Shown piece after piece: positions 15,622-24,377 of a stretch of 35,573 bases of DNA (position 1 is the stretch's first letter; every line of letters begins with the position of its first letter). The notes under the pieces are model-generated. The model saw only the letters and a program-made list of their open reading frames with translations. It was not told the DNA's origin and did no database searches. The stretch comes from Candidatus Sordicultor fermentans (GTDB lineage Bacteria; Atribacterota; Atribacteria; Atribacterales; Caldatribacteriaceae). Location of the stretch: NCBI GenBank assembly GCA_002385475.1, contig DGDO01000092.1, positions 1 to 35,573 of the forward strand, written 5' to 3'. The translations under genes and the position numbers were made by a program.

Positions 15622-15806
15622 TAGGCCGGGCTACTGGGTATAATAGAAAGGTTTGTGCTTCCAATGCGCTTCACGCAGGTAAAATGACTCAATATCAAGA
15701 TAAAGAGAGATTTCTCTGTATTTAGAGATTGATTGCAAATATAATCTAAAGCTACCTCTTTTTTCTATTATATCCTTCAGGGATGCAATTACCCGGGTTT
15801 TGTGGT
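15622..15806. other. Short gene-free junction
   Basis: Separates the converging acetyltransferase and DUF554 genes. It holds small imperfect palindromes around 15700-15730 (AGAGATTTCTCT) but no clear terminator, repeat or attC-like right end. It is the right boundary of the island. Confidence 0.4.
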
Positions 15807-16496
15807 TTAATTATGAAAGAATAGCATTTTTAGAATTACCACCACTACAAGGCTGGGTAGCATGTTGAGCACTTTTAACTTTTTTATTTCTAAGATGTTA
15901 ATTCCGAGACCTATAAGGAGCAGTCCCCCTGTTGCGGTAAGCTCCAGTATCAGGGAATCGGTAAAAAAACTTTGAAGAGAACTGGCAAATAAAGTTATTC
16001 CACCCTGGTAGAGAAGAAGAGGAATGATGGAGAAAATCACCCCCGCTCCTAAAGAGGCGGATAGAGCAATGGATGAGAAACCATCCAGCACCGATTTAGC
16101 TAAAAGAAGATGGGGAGGGTTACCCAGGCCTTCCTCTATGGCTCCCAAGATAGTCATAGAGCCCATGCAAAAGAGCAAAAAAGCAGTTACCAAACCCTCA
16201 GCGAAACGATCATTTTTTGATTTGATAAGGGATTTTAGATTTTCTCCCAGGTGGTTGAGCCCTTTTTCTAAATCGAGCAATTCTCCTATTATGGAGCCCA
16301 GGACGATACTGAATATTAAAAGCAAAAAGTTCTGGGTTTTTATGGCTAAGGATACTCCCAGAGAAAGAGTAAATAGACCAATGCCCTGGAAGACGATAAG
16401 CGATATCCGCTCCGGTAACCGGGAGCGGATAATCATTCCTACCATGCCGCCTATAAGAATTGCTCCAGCGTTAGCCAGGGTTCCTAAGGGTAACAT
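15807..16496 (-). CDS. DUF554 family membrane protein
   Basis: A 229-residue integral membrane protein with about six to seven hydrophobic helices. It has the DUF554 features: LGTLANAGAILIGGMVG at the N terminus, then FQGIGLFTLSLGVSLAI, LGSIIGELLDLEKGLNHLG and FLLFCMGSMTILGAIEEG. The family is probably a transporter, but its substrate is not established. The gene begins 13 bases after rpmB on the same strand and is probably co-transcribed with it. Purine bias on its own coding strand is like that of the core genes, so it belongs to the chromosome backbone rather than the island. Confidence 0.88.
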   Translation of the reverse strand: MLPLGTLANAGAILIGGMVGMIIRSRLPERISLIVFQGIGLFTLSLGVSLAIKTQNFLLLIFSIVLGSIIGELLDLEKGLNHLGENLKSLIKSKNDRFAEGLVTAFLLFCMGSMTILGAIEEGLGNPPHLLLAKSVLDGFSSIALSASLGAGVIFSIIPLLLYQGGITLFASSLQSFFTDSLILELTATGGLLLIGLGINILEIKKLKVLNMLPSLVVVVILKMLFFHN

Positions 16497-16509
16497 AAAA
16501 AACGGTAAT

Positions 16510-16695
16510 TTACGCTTTTTTAACTTTTCCTGCTTGCAAGCAAGAAGTACAAACTTTTATTTTTCTGGTTTCGCCGTCTACAACTGCTCTCACTTTCTGA
16601 ATGTTGGGACGCCAAGTCTTTCTGCTTACCCGATGAGAGTGGCTTATTTTATTACCGAAGGAAGTGGTTTTACCACAGATTTCACATTTTGCCAT
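16510..16695 (-). CDS. rpmB: 50S ribosomal protein L28 (zinc-binding form)
   Basis: A 61-residue L28 with MAKCEICGK at the N terminus, the HSHRVSRKTWRPNIQKV core and VCTSC near the C terminus. Cys4, Cys7, Cys49 and Cys52 make it the zinc-ribbon (C+) version. AAAGGAG lies 8 bases before the ATG on the minus strand. It is transcribed divergently from recG, a common arrangement. Confidence 0.96.
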   Translation of the reverse strand: MAKCEICGKTTSFGNKISHSHRVSRKTWRPNIQKVRAVVDGETRKIKVCTSCLQAGKVKKA

Positions 16696-16731
16696 TGCTA
16701 TTACTCCTTTCCTTTCTCAGAGTCGGGTAAA

Positions 16732-16760
16732 AATATAGCAGTTTTGAAGATGTAATGCAA
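16732..16760 (-). promoter_or_regulatory. Promoter of rpmB-DUF554
   Basis: On the minus strand TTGCAT (16760-16755) is followed after 17 bases by TATATT (16737-16732), about 37 bases before the rpmB start. It overlaps the proposed recG promoter on the other strand. Confidence 0.55.
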
Positions 16761-16773
16761 GATGGGTTAAAAT
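16744..16773 (+). promoter_or_regulatory. Possible recG promoter
   Basis: TTGAAG (16744-16749) and TAAAAT (16768-16773) are separated by 18 bases. Transcription would begin at or very near the GTG at 16780, which would make the recG message leaderless; no ribosome-binding site precedes that codon. Confidence 0.4.
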
Positions 16774-16779
16774 ATAAAA

Positions 16780-19158
16780 GTGATTGAGAGAAAAATAGAT
16801 AGAGAATTAGTACTGAAAATAATAGAAAGAGAAAAACAGAGACTGGATAACCTCTCCGTTTTTGGAGGATTCAGTAACTTTTTGAGTGGCTGGTTTACAG
16901 AACGGGGAGAGGGGGGAGATTTTTATTCTCTTCTTCTGAACTACGATAATTTAACTCTGGAAGAGAGAAGCAAACTACTGCAGGATATGGAAGAAAAGCT
17001 GAAATCTCAAAGTGACGATGGTGATATTCTTAAGGTCTCTTCTCCAGATTTACCTTCACCAGAGAAAGAAAAAAGTTTTTCTGATGGGGAAGGGAATCTC
17101 TCTACTCCGGTGAGATACATTAAAGGAGTAGGTCCGGTTCTGGAGAAAAAATTAAACCGTCTGGAAATCAAAACAGCAGAAGACCTTATCTTTTTCTTTC
17201 CTCGTTATTATCGGGACCGAGGAGAGGTAAAACCCATTTCTCAACTCCGGGGAGAAGGATGGGAAACTATCCAGGGAGTGGTTACTTCTCAAAGTCGGGT
17301 GGCTACTCGACGGGGGCCATTACTTAAAATCGCCGTGAGCGATGGAACGGGTAAAATAAACCTGGTGTGTTTTAATAGAAATTATCTGGCCAAAACTTTG
17401 CGAAAAGGCGTGAAAGTTCAAGTTTCGGGAAATTTTCGTCGGTCTTTTGGTAACTGGGAAGTAGCTGATTTTGACTACCAGCTGGTGACGAAAGAAAATC
17501 ATAGATGGGATAGAATAATTCCCATCTATAGCCTTACTGAAGGATTAAGTTTAAAAAAGCTGCAATCCATTATTTATTATGCCCTGGATAATTTTTTAGG
17601 GGAGGTAGAAGAAATTCTTCCCTCTTCTTTAGTGGCAAGGCACAATTTTTTACCCAAAAGGGTAGCTATAGAGGAACTGCACCGTCCTTCCCGCTCTTCA
17701 GTAGCGGAATTAAACTCCCGACGCAGTAGAGCTCACTTAACTATCATTTTTGAGGAATTTTTGCTTTTTGCTTTAAGTTTGAAAATCCGTCGGCAGGAAT
17801 TAGCAGATTGTGAGGTCCCTCCCTGTGTTTCTGATTCAGCGCTGGTAAAAAATTTTTTAGTTCAACTTCCCTTTACCCTAACCTCTGCTCAAGAGAGGGT
17901 AGTAAAAGAGATTCATGAGGATTTAGTTAGTGGACGGCTAATGAATCGTTTAGTGCAGGGAGATGTGGGTTCAGGAAAAACACTGGTTGCTTTACTTGGG
18001 GCTCTCCAGGTTATTGATTCGGGAAGACAGGTAGCTTTTATGGTTCCTACTGAAATTTTAGCTGAACAGCATTACAACCGGTTTAAAGATTTATTGTCTT
18101 CTCTGGGGGTGAGAGTGGGGCTTCTCAAGGGGGGAACCAACAAAGAAAAGAAAAAATTGATAGAGGAAATCAGAAAAGGGGAAGTTGATCTGGTAATTGG
18201 TACTCACGCCCTTATCGAGGAAAACATTACTTTCCCCCAGCTGGGCCTTACTATTGTGGATGAACAACATCGCTTTGGGGTGTTACAGAGGGCAAAATTA
18301 AAAGAGAAAGCCTCTATTCCGCACCTTTTGGTGATGACTGCCACTCCTATTCCTCGGACGTTAGCATTAACTCTTTATGGGGATTTAGATATTTCTGTGG
18401 TAGATGAAAAACCAGCGGGCAGAAAACCGGTGACTACTCTCTGTTTTTCTCTTAAAGAGAGGTTTAAGGCTTATAATCGAGTGCGAAAGCAGATAGAGGA
18501 AGGAAGACAGGCTTTTGTGGTATGTCCGGCCATAGAAGAAAGTGAGGCAGAAATCAGTAATGTAGTAGAGGTAACAGAGCTTTTACGCTCTTCCTGGCTT
18601 TCGGGCTTTCGAATAGAGATGATTCATGGTAAACTCCCTTCTCGGGAGAAGGAAGAAATCATGGAACGTTTTTCTCGAGGGGATATAGATGTTTTAGTGG
18701 CTACTTCAGTTATTGAGGTGGGAATTGACATTCCCAACGCCAGCGTGATGGTAATAGAAAATGCCGAGAGGTTTGGCCTGGCGCAACTGCACCAGTTGAG
18801 AGGTAGAATCGGGAGAGGAGAGGCAGCAGGCCTCTGTATACTTTTAGCTGAAGCCCGTACTGAGGAAGCTCGCCGGCGGATGGAAATAATGGTGGCTACC
18901 GACGATGGTTTTCGCATTGCCGAAGAGGATCTTCGCTTGCGAGGACCGGGTGAATTTTACGGAGTTAGACAGCACGGGGTGCCTGAATTTCACCTGGCTG
19001 ACCCTTTTGAAGACTGGTCTATTCTGGAGAGGGCTAACGAAGAAGCAAAGTTAATCCTTGATGAAGACCCAGAATTAAAAAGAGAAGAAAATCGTTTATT
19101 AAAAAAGGAAATTAACAGGAGATTTGGCCGTTATCTGGAGTTTGGAGAGATAAGTTAG
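16780..19158 (+). CDS. recG: ATP-dependent DNA helicase RecG
   Basis: Remodels stalled replication forks and branch-migrates Holliday junctions. Residues about 1-105 are an N-terminal extension like that in Thermotoga RecG. Then come the wedge/OB-fold domain (GVGPVLEKKLNRLEI, FFPRYYRDR), the helicase core with Walker A QGDVGSGKT (about 393-400), DEQHRFG (about 492-498), TATPIPRTLAL, and motif VI HQLRGRIGRG, and finally the LRGPGEFYGVRQHG region. All motifs are intact, in contrast to PriA in this window. Length 792. Start GTG 16780 is the first in-frame codon, but it lacks a ribosome-binding site; the true start could be internal. Confidence 0.95.
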   Translation: MIERKIDRELVLKIIEREKQRLDNLSVFGGFSNFLSGWFTERGEGGDFYSLLLNYDNLTLEERSKLLQDMEEKLKSQSDDGDILKVSSPDLPSPEKEKSFSDGEGNLSTPVRYIKGVGPVLEKKLNRLEIKTAEDLIFFFPRYYRDRGEVKPISQLRGEGWETIQGVVTSQSRVATRRGPLLKIAVSDGTGKINLVCFNRNYLAKTLRKGVKVQVSGNFRRSFGNWEVADFDYQLVTKENHRWDRIIPIYSLTEGLSLKKLQSIIYYALDNFLGEVEEILPSSLVARHNFLPKRVAIEELHRPSRSSVAELNSRRSRAHLTIIFEEFLLFALSLKIRRQELADCEVPPCVSDSALVKNFLVQLPFTLTSAQERVVKEIHEDLVSGRLMNRLVQGDVGSGKTLVALLGALQVIDSGRQVAFMVPTEILAEQHYNRFKDLLSSLGVRVGLLKGGTNKEKKKLIEEIRKGEVDLVIGTHALIEENITFPQLGLTIVDEQHRFGVLQRAKLKEKASIPHLLVMTATPIPRTLALTLYGDLDISVVDEKPAGRKPVTTLCFSLKERFKAYNRVRKQIEEGRQAFVVCPAIEESEAEISNVVEVTELLRSSWLSGFRIEMIHGKLPSREKEEIMERFSRGDIDVLVATSVIEVGIDIPNASVMVIENAERFGLAQLHQLRGRIGRGEAAGLCILLAEARTEEARRRMEIMVATDDGFRIAEEDLRLRGPGEFYGVRQHGVPEFHLADPFEDWSILERANEEAKLILDEDPELKREENRLLKKEINRRFGRYLEFGEIS

Positions 19159-19722
19159 ATGGGTTATTTGTATCTGGTGGGAGGAAAAGATAAAGGGAGA
19201 AAGATAGTCACCCCCCCGGGTAAGAAGGTTCGTCCTATGCCCGGGGTTATGCGTAAGGCAATATTTGAAATTTTGCAAGAAGAAATACCAGAAAGTGTGG
19301 TTTTTGATATTTTCGCTGGAAGCGGCTCTCTGGGTTTTGAGGCTCTAAGTCGAGGAGCAAGCCAGGTTTATTTTTTAGAAAAAGACTCCTATCTTTGTTC
19401 GCTTCTGGAGAGAAATATAAAGACCTGCGGTTTTGAAGAAAGAGCCCGGGTTTTGAGAAGGGATTTTTTGCATTCTTTTCCTTTTCCTTCTCGAAGCATT
19501 AAACCGGACATCGTTTTTGTGGATCCTCCTTTTTCTATGGATAGCAAAAGCGTTTTGAAAAAGTTGTATAATTTTAAAGTGATTCTGGAGGATGCTCTGA
19601 TAGTATTTCGTTATCCTGAAGAACAGGACCCTTTCCGAGACTGTGATTTTTTTAAAATAGAGGATCGCAGAAAGTATGGAAGGAGCATTTTAATATTCGG
19701 CTCTTTTAAGGCCAATTCTTGA
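19159..19722 (+). CDS. rsmD: 16S rRNA (guanine-966-N2)-methyltransferase RsmD
   Basis: Methylates G966 of 16S rRNA using S-adenosylmethionine. GGKDKGRKI and RPMPGVMRKAIFEIL at the N terminus are characteristic, VFDIFAGSGSLGFEALSRGA is the SAM-binding motif, and DIVFVDPPF is the catalytic D/NPPY-type box. Length 187 is normal. ATG 19159 follows the recG stop directly, and its end overlaps the coaD region. The order rsmD-coaD is widespread. Confidence 0.95.
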   Translation: MGYLYLVGGKDKGRKIVTPPGKKVRPMPGVMRKAIFEILQEEIPESVVFDIFAGSGSLGFEALSRGASQVYFLEKDSYLCSLLERNIKTCGFEERARVLRRDFLHSFPFPSRSIKPDIVFVDPPFSMDSKSVLKKLYNFKVILEDALIVFRYPEEQDPFRDCDFFKIEDRRKYGRSILIFGSFKANS

Positions 19723-19739
19723 TGAAGGAGAGATTGACT

Positions 19740-20234
19740 TTGATAGCGATATATCCGGGGAGTTTTGACCCTCTGACTAATGGGCATCTGGATGTCATTG
19801 AACGAGGAAGAAAGATTTTTGATCGTTTGGTAGTGGGGATATTAAAAAATCCCCATAAGCAGCCTCTTTTTACCTCAGAAGAAAGAAAAACCATGATTGA
19901 AGAAGCAGTAAAACCTTTTTCTAACGTGGAAGTAGAAATTTTCGATGGTTTATTGGTCAACTTTGCTCGTGAGAGAGGATGTCAGGTTATTCTTCGAGGT
20001 TTGAGAGCTATTTCTGATTATGAGTATGAAACTCAGATTGCTCTCATTAATCGGAAGATGGCTCCCGAGATAGAAACTTTGTTTTTACCCACCAGTGCCG
20101 AATTTTCTTATCTTAACTCAACCATAGTAAAAGAGATTGCTTCTTTCGGTGGTTGTATCAGGGGGTTAGTGCCGCCAGCAGTAGAAAAGAAATTGAGAGA
20201 TAAGTTTGATAGGGGAAATCTTTCTAATTTTTAA
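19740..20234 (+). CDS. coaD: Phosphopantetheine adenylyltransferase
   Basis: Makes dephospho-CoA from 4'-phosphopantetheine and ATP, the step after CoaBC. IAIYPGSFDPLTNGH carries the TxGH nucleotidyltransferase motif; RGLRAISDYEYE and STIVKEIASFGG (the ISSTxVRE-type motif) are present. The frame is open from TTG 19719 and ATG 19722, but AAGGAG at 19725-19730 lies 9 bases before TTG 19740, which gives the family's normal N terminus and 164 residues, so I prefer that start. Confidence 0.94.
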   Translation: MIAIYPGSFDPLTNGHLDVIERGRKIFDRLVVGILKNPHKQPLFTSEERKTMIEEAVKPFSNVEVEIFDGLLVNFARERGCQVILRGLRAISDYEYETQIALINRKMAPEIETLFLPTSAEFSYLNSTIVKEIASFGGCIRGLVPPAVEKKLRDKFDRGNLSNF

Positions 20235-20305
20235 CTTTAACAGAGGAGATGATTTCCTTTAAATGGAAAAGTTATACATACTACTTATAAAAGGGAGTAG
20301 ATAAA

Positions 20306-21301
20306 ATGGATATATTGAGCGAGATCAGAAAAAGAGCTAAAGCACTACAAAAAAGAATTGCTTTGCCTGAAAGCCAGGATGGGCGAGTTCTGAAAGCGGC
20401 GGAAATAGCTCAAAAAGAGGGCATAGCTTCTGTAGTTCTTCTGGGAGAAGAGGGAATGATTGCCGAAAAAGCGCAAGAGTTGAATCTTGACCTCTCGGGG
20501 GTGGAGATAGTTAATCACTTAAGAGATGAGAAAAGAGAATTTTATATTGACGACCTTTACCAGTTGAGGAAGAATAAGGGTCTTTCCTGGGAGGGAGCTG
20601 AAGACTTATTAAAAAGCCCCATGTATTATGCCTGTATGATGTTGCGGGAAAATAGAGTTGATGGGGTAGTAGGAGGAGCGATTCTATCCAGTTCTGATGT
20701 GATAAGACCAGCTCTACAGATTATTAAGACAGCGCCGGGAATTAAATTAGCCTCTAGTTGTTTCTTAATGGTGGTTCCTGATTGTCCTTACGGAGAAAAT
20801 GGCGTTTTTCTGTATGCCGACCCGGCATTGAATCCCAATCCCGATGCTGAGGAGTTAGCTCATATTGCTATTACTACCGCTCGCACTGCCGTTTTTCTTC
20901 TGGATGCTGAACCCCGGGTGGCGATGCTATCTTTTTCTACCAAAGGTAGCGCCAAACATGAGTTAGTAGACAAAGTAATAGAGGCAACTCGTATTGCCCA
21001 TTCTCTAAATCCAGATTTACTTTTAGATGGGGAACTGCAGCTTGACGCAGCGTTGGTTCCTGAAGTGGCAAAAATAAAAGCGCCTGGAAGCCCGGTGGCA
21101 GGAAAAGCCAATGTTTTGGTCTTTCCCGATCTGAATGCCGGTAATATTTCTTACAAGTTGACCGAGCGCCTGGCTAAAGCTACGGCTGTTGGTCCTATTT
21201 TGCAGGGTCTGGCTAAACCAGTCAATGACCTTTCTCGAGGGGCTAAGGTAGAAGATATAGTGGATCAGATAGCTGTTACTGTTTTGCAAACTCAATTTTA
21301 A
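20306..21301 (+). CDS. pta: Phosphate acetyltransferase
   Basis: Converts acetyl-CoA and phosphate to acetyl phosphate, the first step of acetate formation. The single-domain short form (331 residues) shows RIALPESQDGRVLKAA, ADPALNPNPDAEELAHIA, LSFSTKGSAKHELV and VFPDLNAGNISYKL, all standard for PTA_PTB proteins. GGGAG lies about 10 bases before the ATG. It stands 71 bases after coaD and directly before ackA, the enzyme that uses its product, so the pair gives ATP from acetyl-CoA in fermentation. Confidence 0.96.
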   Translation: MDILSEIRKRAKALQKRIALPESQDGRVLKAAEIAQKEGIASVVLLGEEGMIAEKAQELNLDLSGVEIVNHLRDEKREFYIDDLYQLRKNKGLSWEGAEDLLKSPMYYACMMLRENRVDGVVGGAILSSSDVIRPALQIIKTAPGIKLASSCFLMVVPDCPYGENGVFLYADPALNPNPDAEELAHIAITTARTAVFLLDAEPRVAMLSFSTKGSAKHELVDKVIEATRIAHSLNPDLLLDGELQLDAALVPEVAKIKAPGSPVAGKANVLVFPDLNAGNISYKLTERLAKATAVGPILQGLAKPVNDLSRGAKVEDIVDQIAVTVLQTQF

Positions 21302-21318
21302 GTTAGGAGGATAAAAAA

Positions 21319-22581
21319 TTGAATATACTGGTGGTCAACTGTGGAAGCTCGACGGTTAAATATCAGCTCTTTCATGTAAAAGGAGAAGAAGATTATCAAG
21401 TATTAGCAAAAGGAATAGTGGAGAGAATAGGAGCACCCGGGTCTCGTCTGGAACACAATGGCAATGGCCAGGTTTTTACTCAGGAAAGGGAAGTTCCCAA
21501 TCATCGAATAGCTATACAGTGGGTGATAGAAGTTTTGACTCAAGAAGAAACTCGAGTTTTAGAAAGCGTTGATGAAATTGAGGCAGTAGGTCATAGAGTA
21601 CTGCACGGAGGAGAGAAGCTCACCGGCTCGGTGTTAGTTGATGATGAGGTTTTAGAGATTATCAGGGAATGTATTGATTTAGGTCCCTTGCATAATCCTG
21701 CCAATATTTTAGGGATAGAAGCCTGTCGGGAGTTAATGCCTGATGTGCCACAGGTGGCAACTTTTGATACTGCTTTTCACGGGACTATGCCCGAACATGC
21801 TTATATTTATGCTATTCCTTATGAGTATTATGAAAAATATCGTATCAGGAGATACGGCTTTCATGGTACTTCTCATCAATACGTATCAGAACGGGCAGCC
21901 AAAATACTGGATAAAGACCCTCGTGATTTAAAATTAATTACTTGTCATATGGGTAGCGGGGTAAGTTTTGCGGCAGTAAAAGGGGGTAAATCCATAGATA
22001 CTTCTATGGGACTTACTCCTTTAGAAGGGCTGGTGATGGGAACGCGCTCTGGAGATTTAGACCCGGCCATACCCCTATTTTTAATGAGAAAAGAGGGGCT
22101 ATCGGCTGAGGAAATGGATGAGATATTGAATAAAAAAAGTGGGGTGCTGGGTGTCTCAGGAATTAGTAGTGATACTCGGGATATTGAAGCTGCTGCTCCT
22201 TTTAATCATAGAGCTCAACTGGCTCTGGATTTGATGATTTATCGGGCTAAAAAATATATCGGCTCTTATTATGCTATTTTAGGAGGACTGGATGGTTTAG
22301 TTTTTACTGCTGGTATAGGAGAGAATTCTTCTTACATTAGAAAATCTGTTTGTCAGGGATTGGAACATTTAGGTATACTAATAGACGAAGAGCGGAATAA
22401 AGTGAACAGAAAAGAGGCTTTTATAAGTAGCGATCAGTCCCGGGTAGCAGTAATGGTTATTCCTACCAACGAAGAGCTGATAATTGCTCGAAATACCCGG
22501 GCTCTAGCAAGGAAAAGAGGTGAGAACGATGCGGCTTTACATCGGGGAAGTGAAAAAAAGTGTAGGAAGGACTTTCCATGA
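21319..22581 (+). CDS. ackA: Acetate kinase
   Basis: Transfers phosphate from acetyl phosphate to ADP, yielding acetate and ATP. The N terminus MNILVVNCGSSTVKYQLF, GHRVLHGGEKL, FDTAFHGTMPE, RRYGFHGTSHQYVSERAA, HMGSGVSFAAV and FTAGIGENS are all acetate-kinase signatures. Start is TTG 21319 with TTAGGAGG (21303-21310) 8 bases upstream. At 420 residues it is about 20 longer than usual, because the frame runs on into the start of yceD: the last 53 bases overlap that gene in another frame. Confidence 0.97.
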   Translation: MNILVVNCGSSTVKYQLFHVKGEEDYQVLAKGIVERIGAPGSRLEHNGNGQVFTQEREVPNHRIAIQWVIEVLTQEETRVLESVDEIEAVGHRVLHGGEKLTGSVLVDDEVLEIIRECIDLGPLHNPANILGIEACRELMPDVPQVATFDTAFHGTMPEHAYIYAIPYEYYEKYRIRRYGFHGTSHQYVSERAAKILDKDPRDLKLITCHMGSGVSFAAVKGGKSIDTSMGLTPLEGLVMGTRSGDLDPAIPLFLMRKEGLSAEEMDEILNKKSGVLGVSGISSDTRDIEAAAPFNHRAQLALDLMIYRAKKYIGSYYAILGGLDGLVFTAGIGENSSYIRKSVCQGLEHLGILIDEERNKVNRKEAFISSDQSRVAVMVIPTNEELIIARNTRALARKRGENDAALHRGSEKKCRKDFP

Positions 22582-23068
22582 TATTGAAGAAGAGAATTTC
22601 CCTTCTCTGAGCTGGGAAGGGAAAAAGCTACCTTTTGCGCAACCAGTAAGGGTGGATGCTCTCCTTACAAACTGTGGAAGTGAAATTCTGGTAAAAGGAG
22701 TAGTGGATACTGCACTCGTAATGTCCTGCTCCCGCTGTTTGGAACCCTCAATACAGGAAATAAAAGCTGTTTTTTACTTAGAGTACCGGAACTTGAGTCG
22801 TATCCATCGTCTCTCTGATATAGAAGCAGAAGCCAGTGAATCCGATGAAGTGGGGTACTTCTGGGAAGAAGATAATTATGTGGAAGTAACACGGGAAGTA
22901 GAAGAAGTTATTTTTATAAATCTACCCATGAAACCTTTGTGCTCTCCTGATTGTCGAGGGTTATGTCCAGTTTGTGGGGCAAATCGGAATAAAGAAAAGT
23001 GTTTCTGTGAAGAAGCGATAGATCCTCGATTGGCGGTATTGAAAAATTGGGCTAAGGAAAACTTATAA
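22529..23068 (+). CDS. yceD: YceD/DUF177 family protein
   Basis: A 179-residue protein of the DUF177 family, which precedes rpmF in many bacteria and is linked to 23S rRNA maturation or accumulation. The conserved middle segment MSCSRCLEPS and the C-terminal cysteine cluster CSPDCRGLCPVCG through CFC fit the family. The frame opens at GTG 22520, but AGAGGTGA (22516-22523) places the ribosome-binding site just before ATG 22529. It starts inside ackA. A separate promoter lies downstream, before rpmF. Confidence 0.9.
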   Translation: MRLYIGEVKKSVGRTFHDIEEENFPSLSWEGKKLPFAQPVRVDALLTNCGSEILVKGVVDTALVMSCSRCLEPSIQEIKAVFYLEYRNLSRIHRLSDIEAEASESDEVGYFWEEDNYVEVTREVEEVIFINLPMKPLCSPDCRGLCPVCGANRNKEKCFCEEAIDPRLAVLKNWAKENL

Positions 23069-23114
23069 CTTTCGGAGATAACACACTTTTAAAAGGCTAG
23101 AATTCTATTTTCAT

Positions 23115-23143
23115 TTGCAATAGGTGAGAAATTATTTTATACT
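23115..23143 (+). promoter_or_regulatory. Promoter of rpmF and the fatty acid operon
   Basis: TTGCAA (23115-23120), 17-base spacer, TATACT (23138-23143), in the 121-base gap before rpmF. The following genes through smc have small gaps or overlaps, so this promoter probably drives plsX and the fab genes as well. Confidence 0.55.
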
Positions 23144-23189
23144 ATCCTACACTTCAGGATGGAAAGCAAAAGAGGAGGTATTATGAGAT

Positions 23190-23369
23190 ATGGCTAATTT
23201 GACTAATAAGACTTCTCGTTGTCGACGTAATAAAAGAAGAACTCACTGGGTGGTGAAAGCTCCCCAATTGGTAGATTGTCCTCGCTGTCACCAGCCAAAG
23301 TTACCTCATCGGGTTTGTCTGGCTTGTGGTTACTATAAAGGCAGACAAGTGGTGAAAGTCGAAGACTAA
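23190..23369 (+). CDS. rpmF: 50S ribosomal protein L32 (zinc-binding form)
   Basis: A 59-residue L32: RRNKRRTHWVVKAPQLVDCP, then CPRCHQPKLPHRVCLACGYYKGRQVV. Cys30, Cys33, Cys43 and Cys46 form the zinc ribbon. AGGAGG at 23173-23178 lies 11 bases before the ATG, slightly long; a nearer ATG at 23183 is in a frame that stops after four codons. The position between yceD and plsX is the usual one. Confidence 0.95.
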   Translation: MANLTNKTSRCRRNKRRTHWVVKAPQLVDCPRCHQPKLPHRVCLACGYYKGRQVVKVED

Positions 23370-23381
23370 GAGAGGCTGGAT

Positions 23382-24368
23382 ATGAGGATTGCTCTGGACG
23401 GATGGGGAGGAGACTTCGCTCCCGAGGAAATAATAAAAGGAGCGAAGGAGGCTTATTCTTCTGATTATACCCTGGTATTGGTAGGCCCCCGGCAGGAACT
23501 CCTCTCTCTTTATTCTCAATGGGGAATGGACGAAGAACATTTTCCCATTGAGAATGCTTCTCAGATAGTAGGTATGGGGGAGTCGCCTACTGAAGCTCTT
23601 AAGAAAAAGCCCGATTCTACCATAGCTAAAGGTATTGATTTACTAGCTCAGGGTAAAGTTGATGCCTTTATATCAGCAGGTAATAGCGGGGCGGTTATGA
23701 CTACTGCCTGGATGAAGTTAAAAAGGATTGTTCAAATAGAGCGTCCAGCCATTGCCGCTCTTATACCTAATCCTAACTCCTGTACCGTTCTTCTGGATGT
23801 AGGAGCTAATGTGGATTGTAAGCCCAAACACCTTCTTCATTTTGCAGTTATGGGTGCAGAATATGCCAAGATAGTTTTGAATCTACTTCATCCCCGGGTG
23901 GGGTTATTAAATATTGGAGAAGAAGAAGGTAAGGGGAACGAGCTCGTGAGATCCACTTACCAGCTCTTTTATTCTCAGAGTGATTTTTTGCACTTTGATT
24001 TTGCCGGTAACGTAGAAGGCCACAATATAGTAGATGGAAAAGTAGACGTGGTGGTATGTGATGGTTTTACTGGCAATGCCCTTTTGAAGTTTGGAGAAGG
24101 GTTGATTGCTTTTATTTCCTCTCACCTTCCTCAACAAATAGGCAACCCTCAAGAAGAAGAGAAGTTGAAAGAATTCTGGCGTAAATTGGATAGAAGTGAA
24201 TATGGAGGAGCACCTCTTTTGGGAGTAGAGGGAGTATGTCTAATCTGTCACGGTAGCTCAAAAGCGAGAGATATAAAGAGTGCCATTAGAGGAGCCCAGG
24301 AGTTGATAAAAAGAGGAATAGCAGATAAAATTCGTGAGCGTTTGTCTCAGCTTAATTTGAAAAGTTAG
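23382..24368 (+). CDS. plsX: Phosphate acyltransferase PlsX
   Basis: Makes acyl phosphate from acyl-ACP for phospholipid synthesis. The N terminus RIALDGWGGDFAPEEIIKGA corresponds to the VDAMGGDxAP block (here Gly-Trp replaces Ala-Met), and SAGNSGAVM, LLDVGANVDCKP, NIGEEEGKGNEL and VCDGFTGNALLKF are family signatures. Length 328 is normal. It lies 12 bases after rpmF and begins the lipid-synthesis run plsX-fabK-fabD-fabG-acpP. Confidence 0.96.
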   Translation: MRIALDGWGGDFAPEEIIKGAKEAYSSDYTLVLVGPRQELLSLYSQWGMDEEHFPIENASQIVGMGESPTEALKKKPDSTIAKGIDLLAQGKVDAFISAGNSGAVMTTAWMKLKRIVQIERPAIAALIPNPNSCTVLLDVGANVDCKPKHLLHFAVMGAEYAKIVLNLLHPRVGLLNIGEEEGKGNELVRSTYQLFYSQSDFLHFDFAGNVEGHNIVDGKVDVVVCDGFTGNALLKFGEGLIAFISSHLPQQIGNPQEEEKLKEFWRKLDRSEYGGAPLLGVEGVCLICHGSSKARDIKSAIRGAQELIKRGIADKIRERLSQLNLKS

Positions 24369-24377
24369 AGGTGGATT

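Noticed and set aside
15622..15806. Possible attC site after the acetyltransferase
   Set aside because: No GTTRRRY-like right end or nested stems could be found; the last cassette seems to lack its site.
16024..16755. Long plus-strand frame (243 codons) opposite DUF554 and rpmB
   Set aside because: It is the antisense of two clear minus-strand genes and its protein has no recognisable features.
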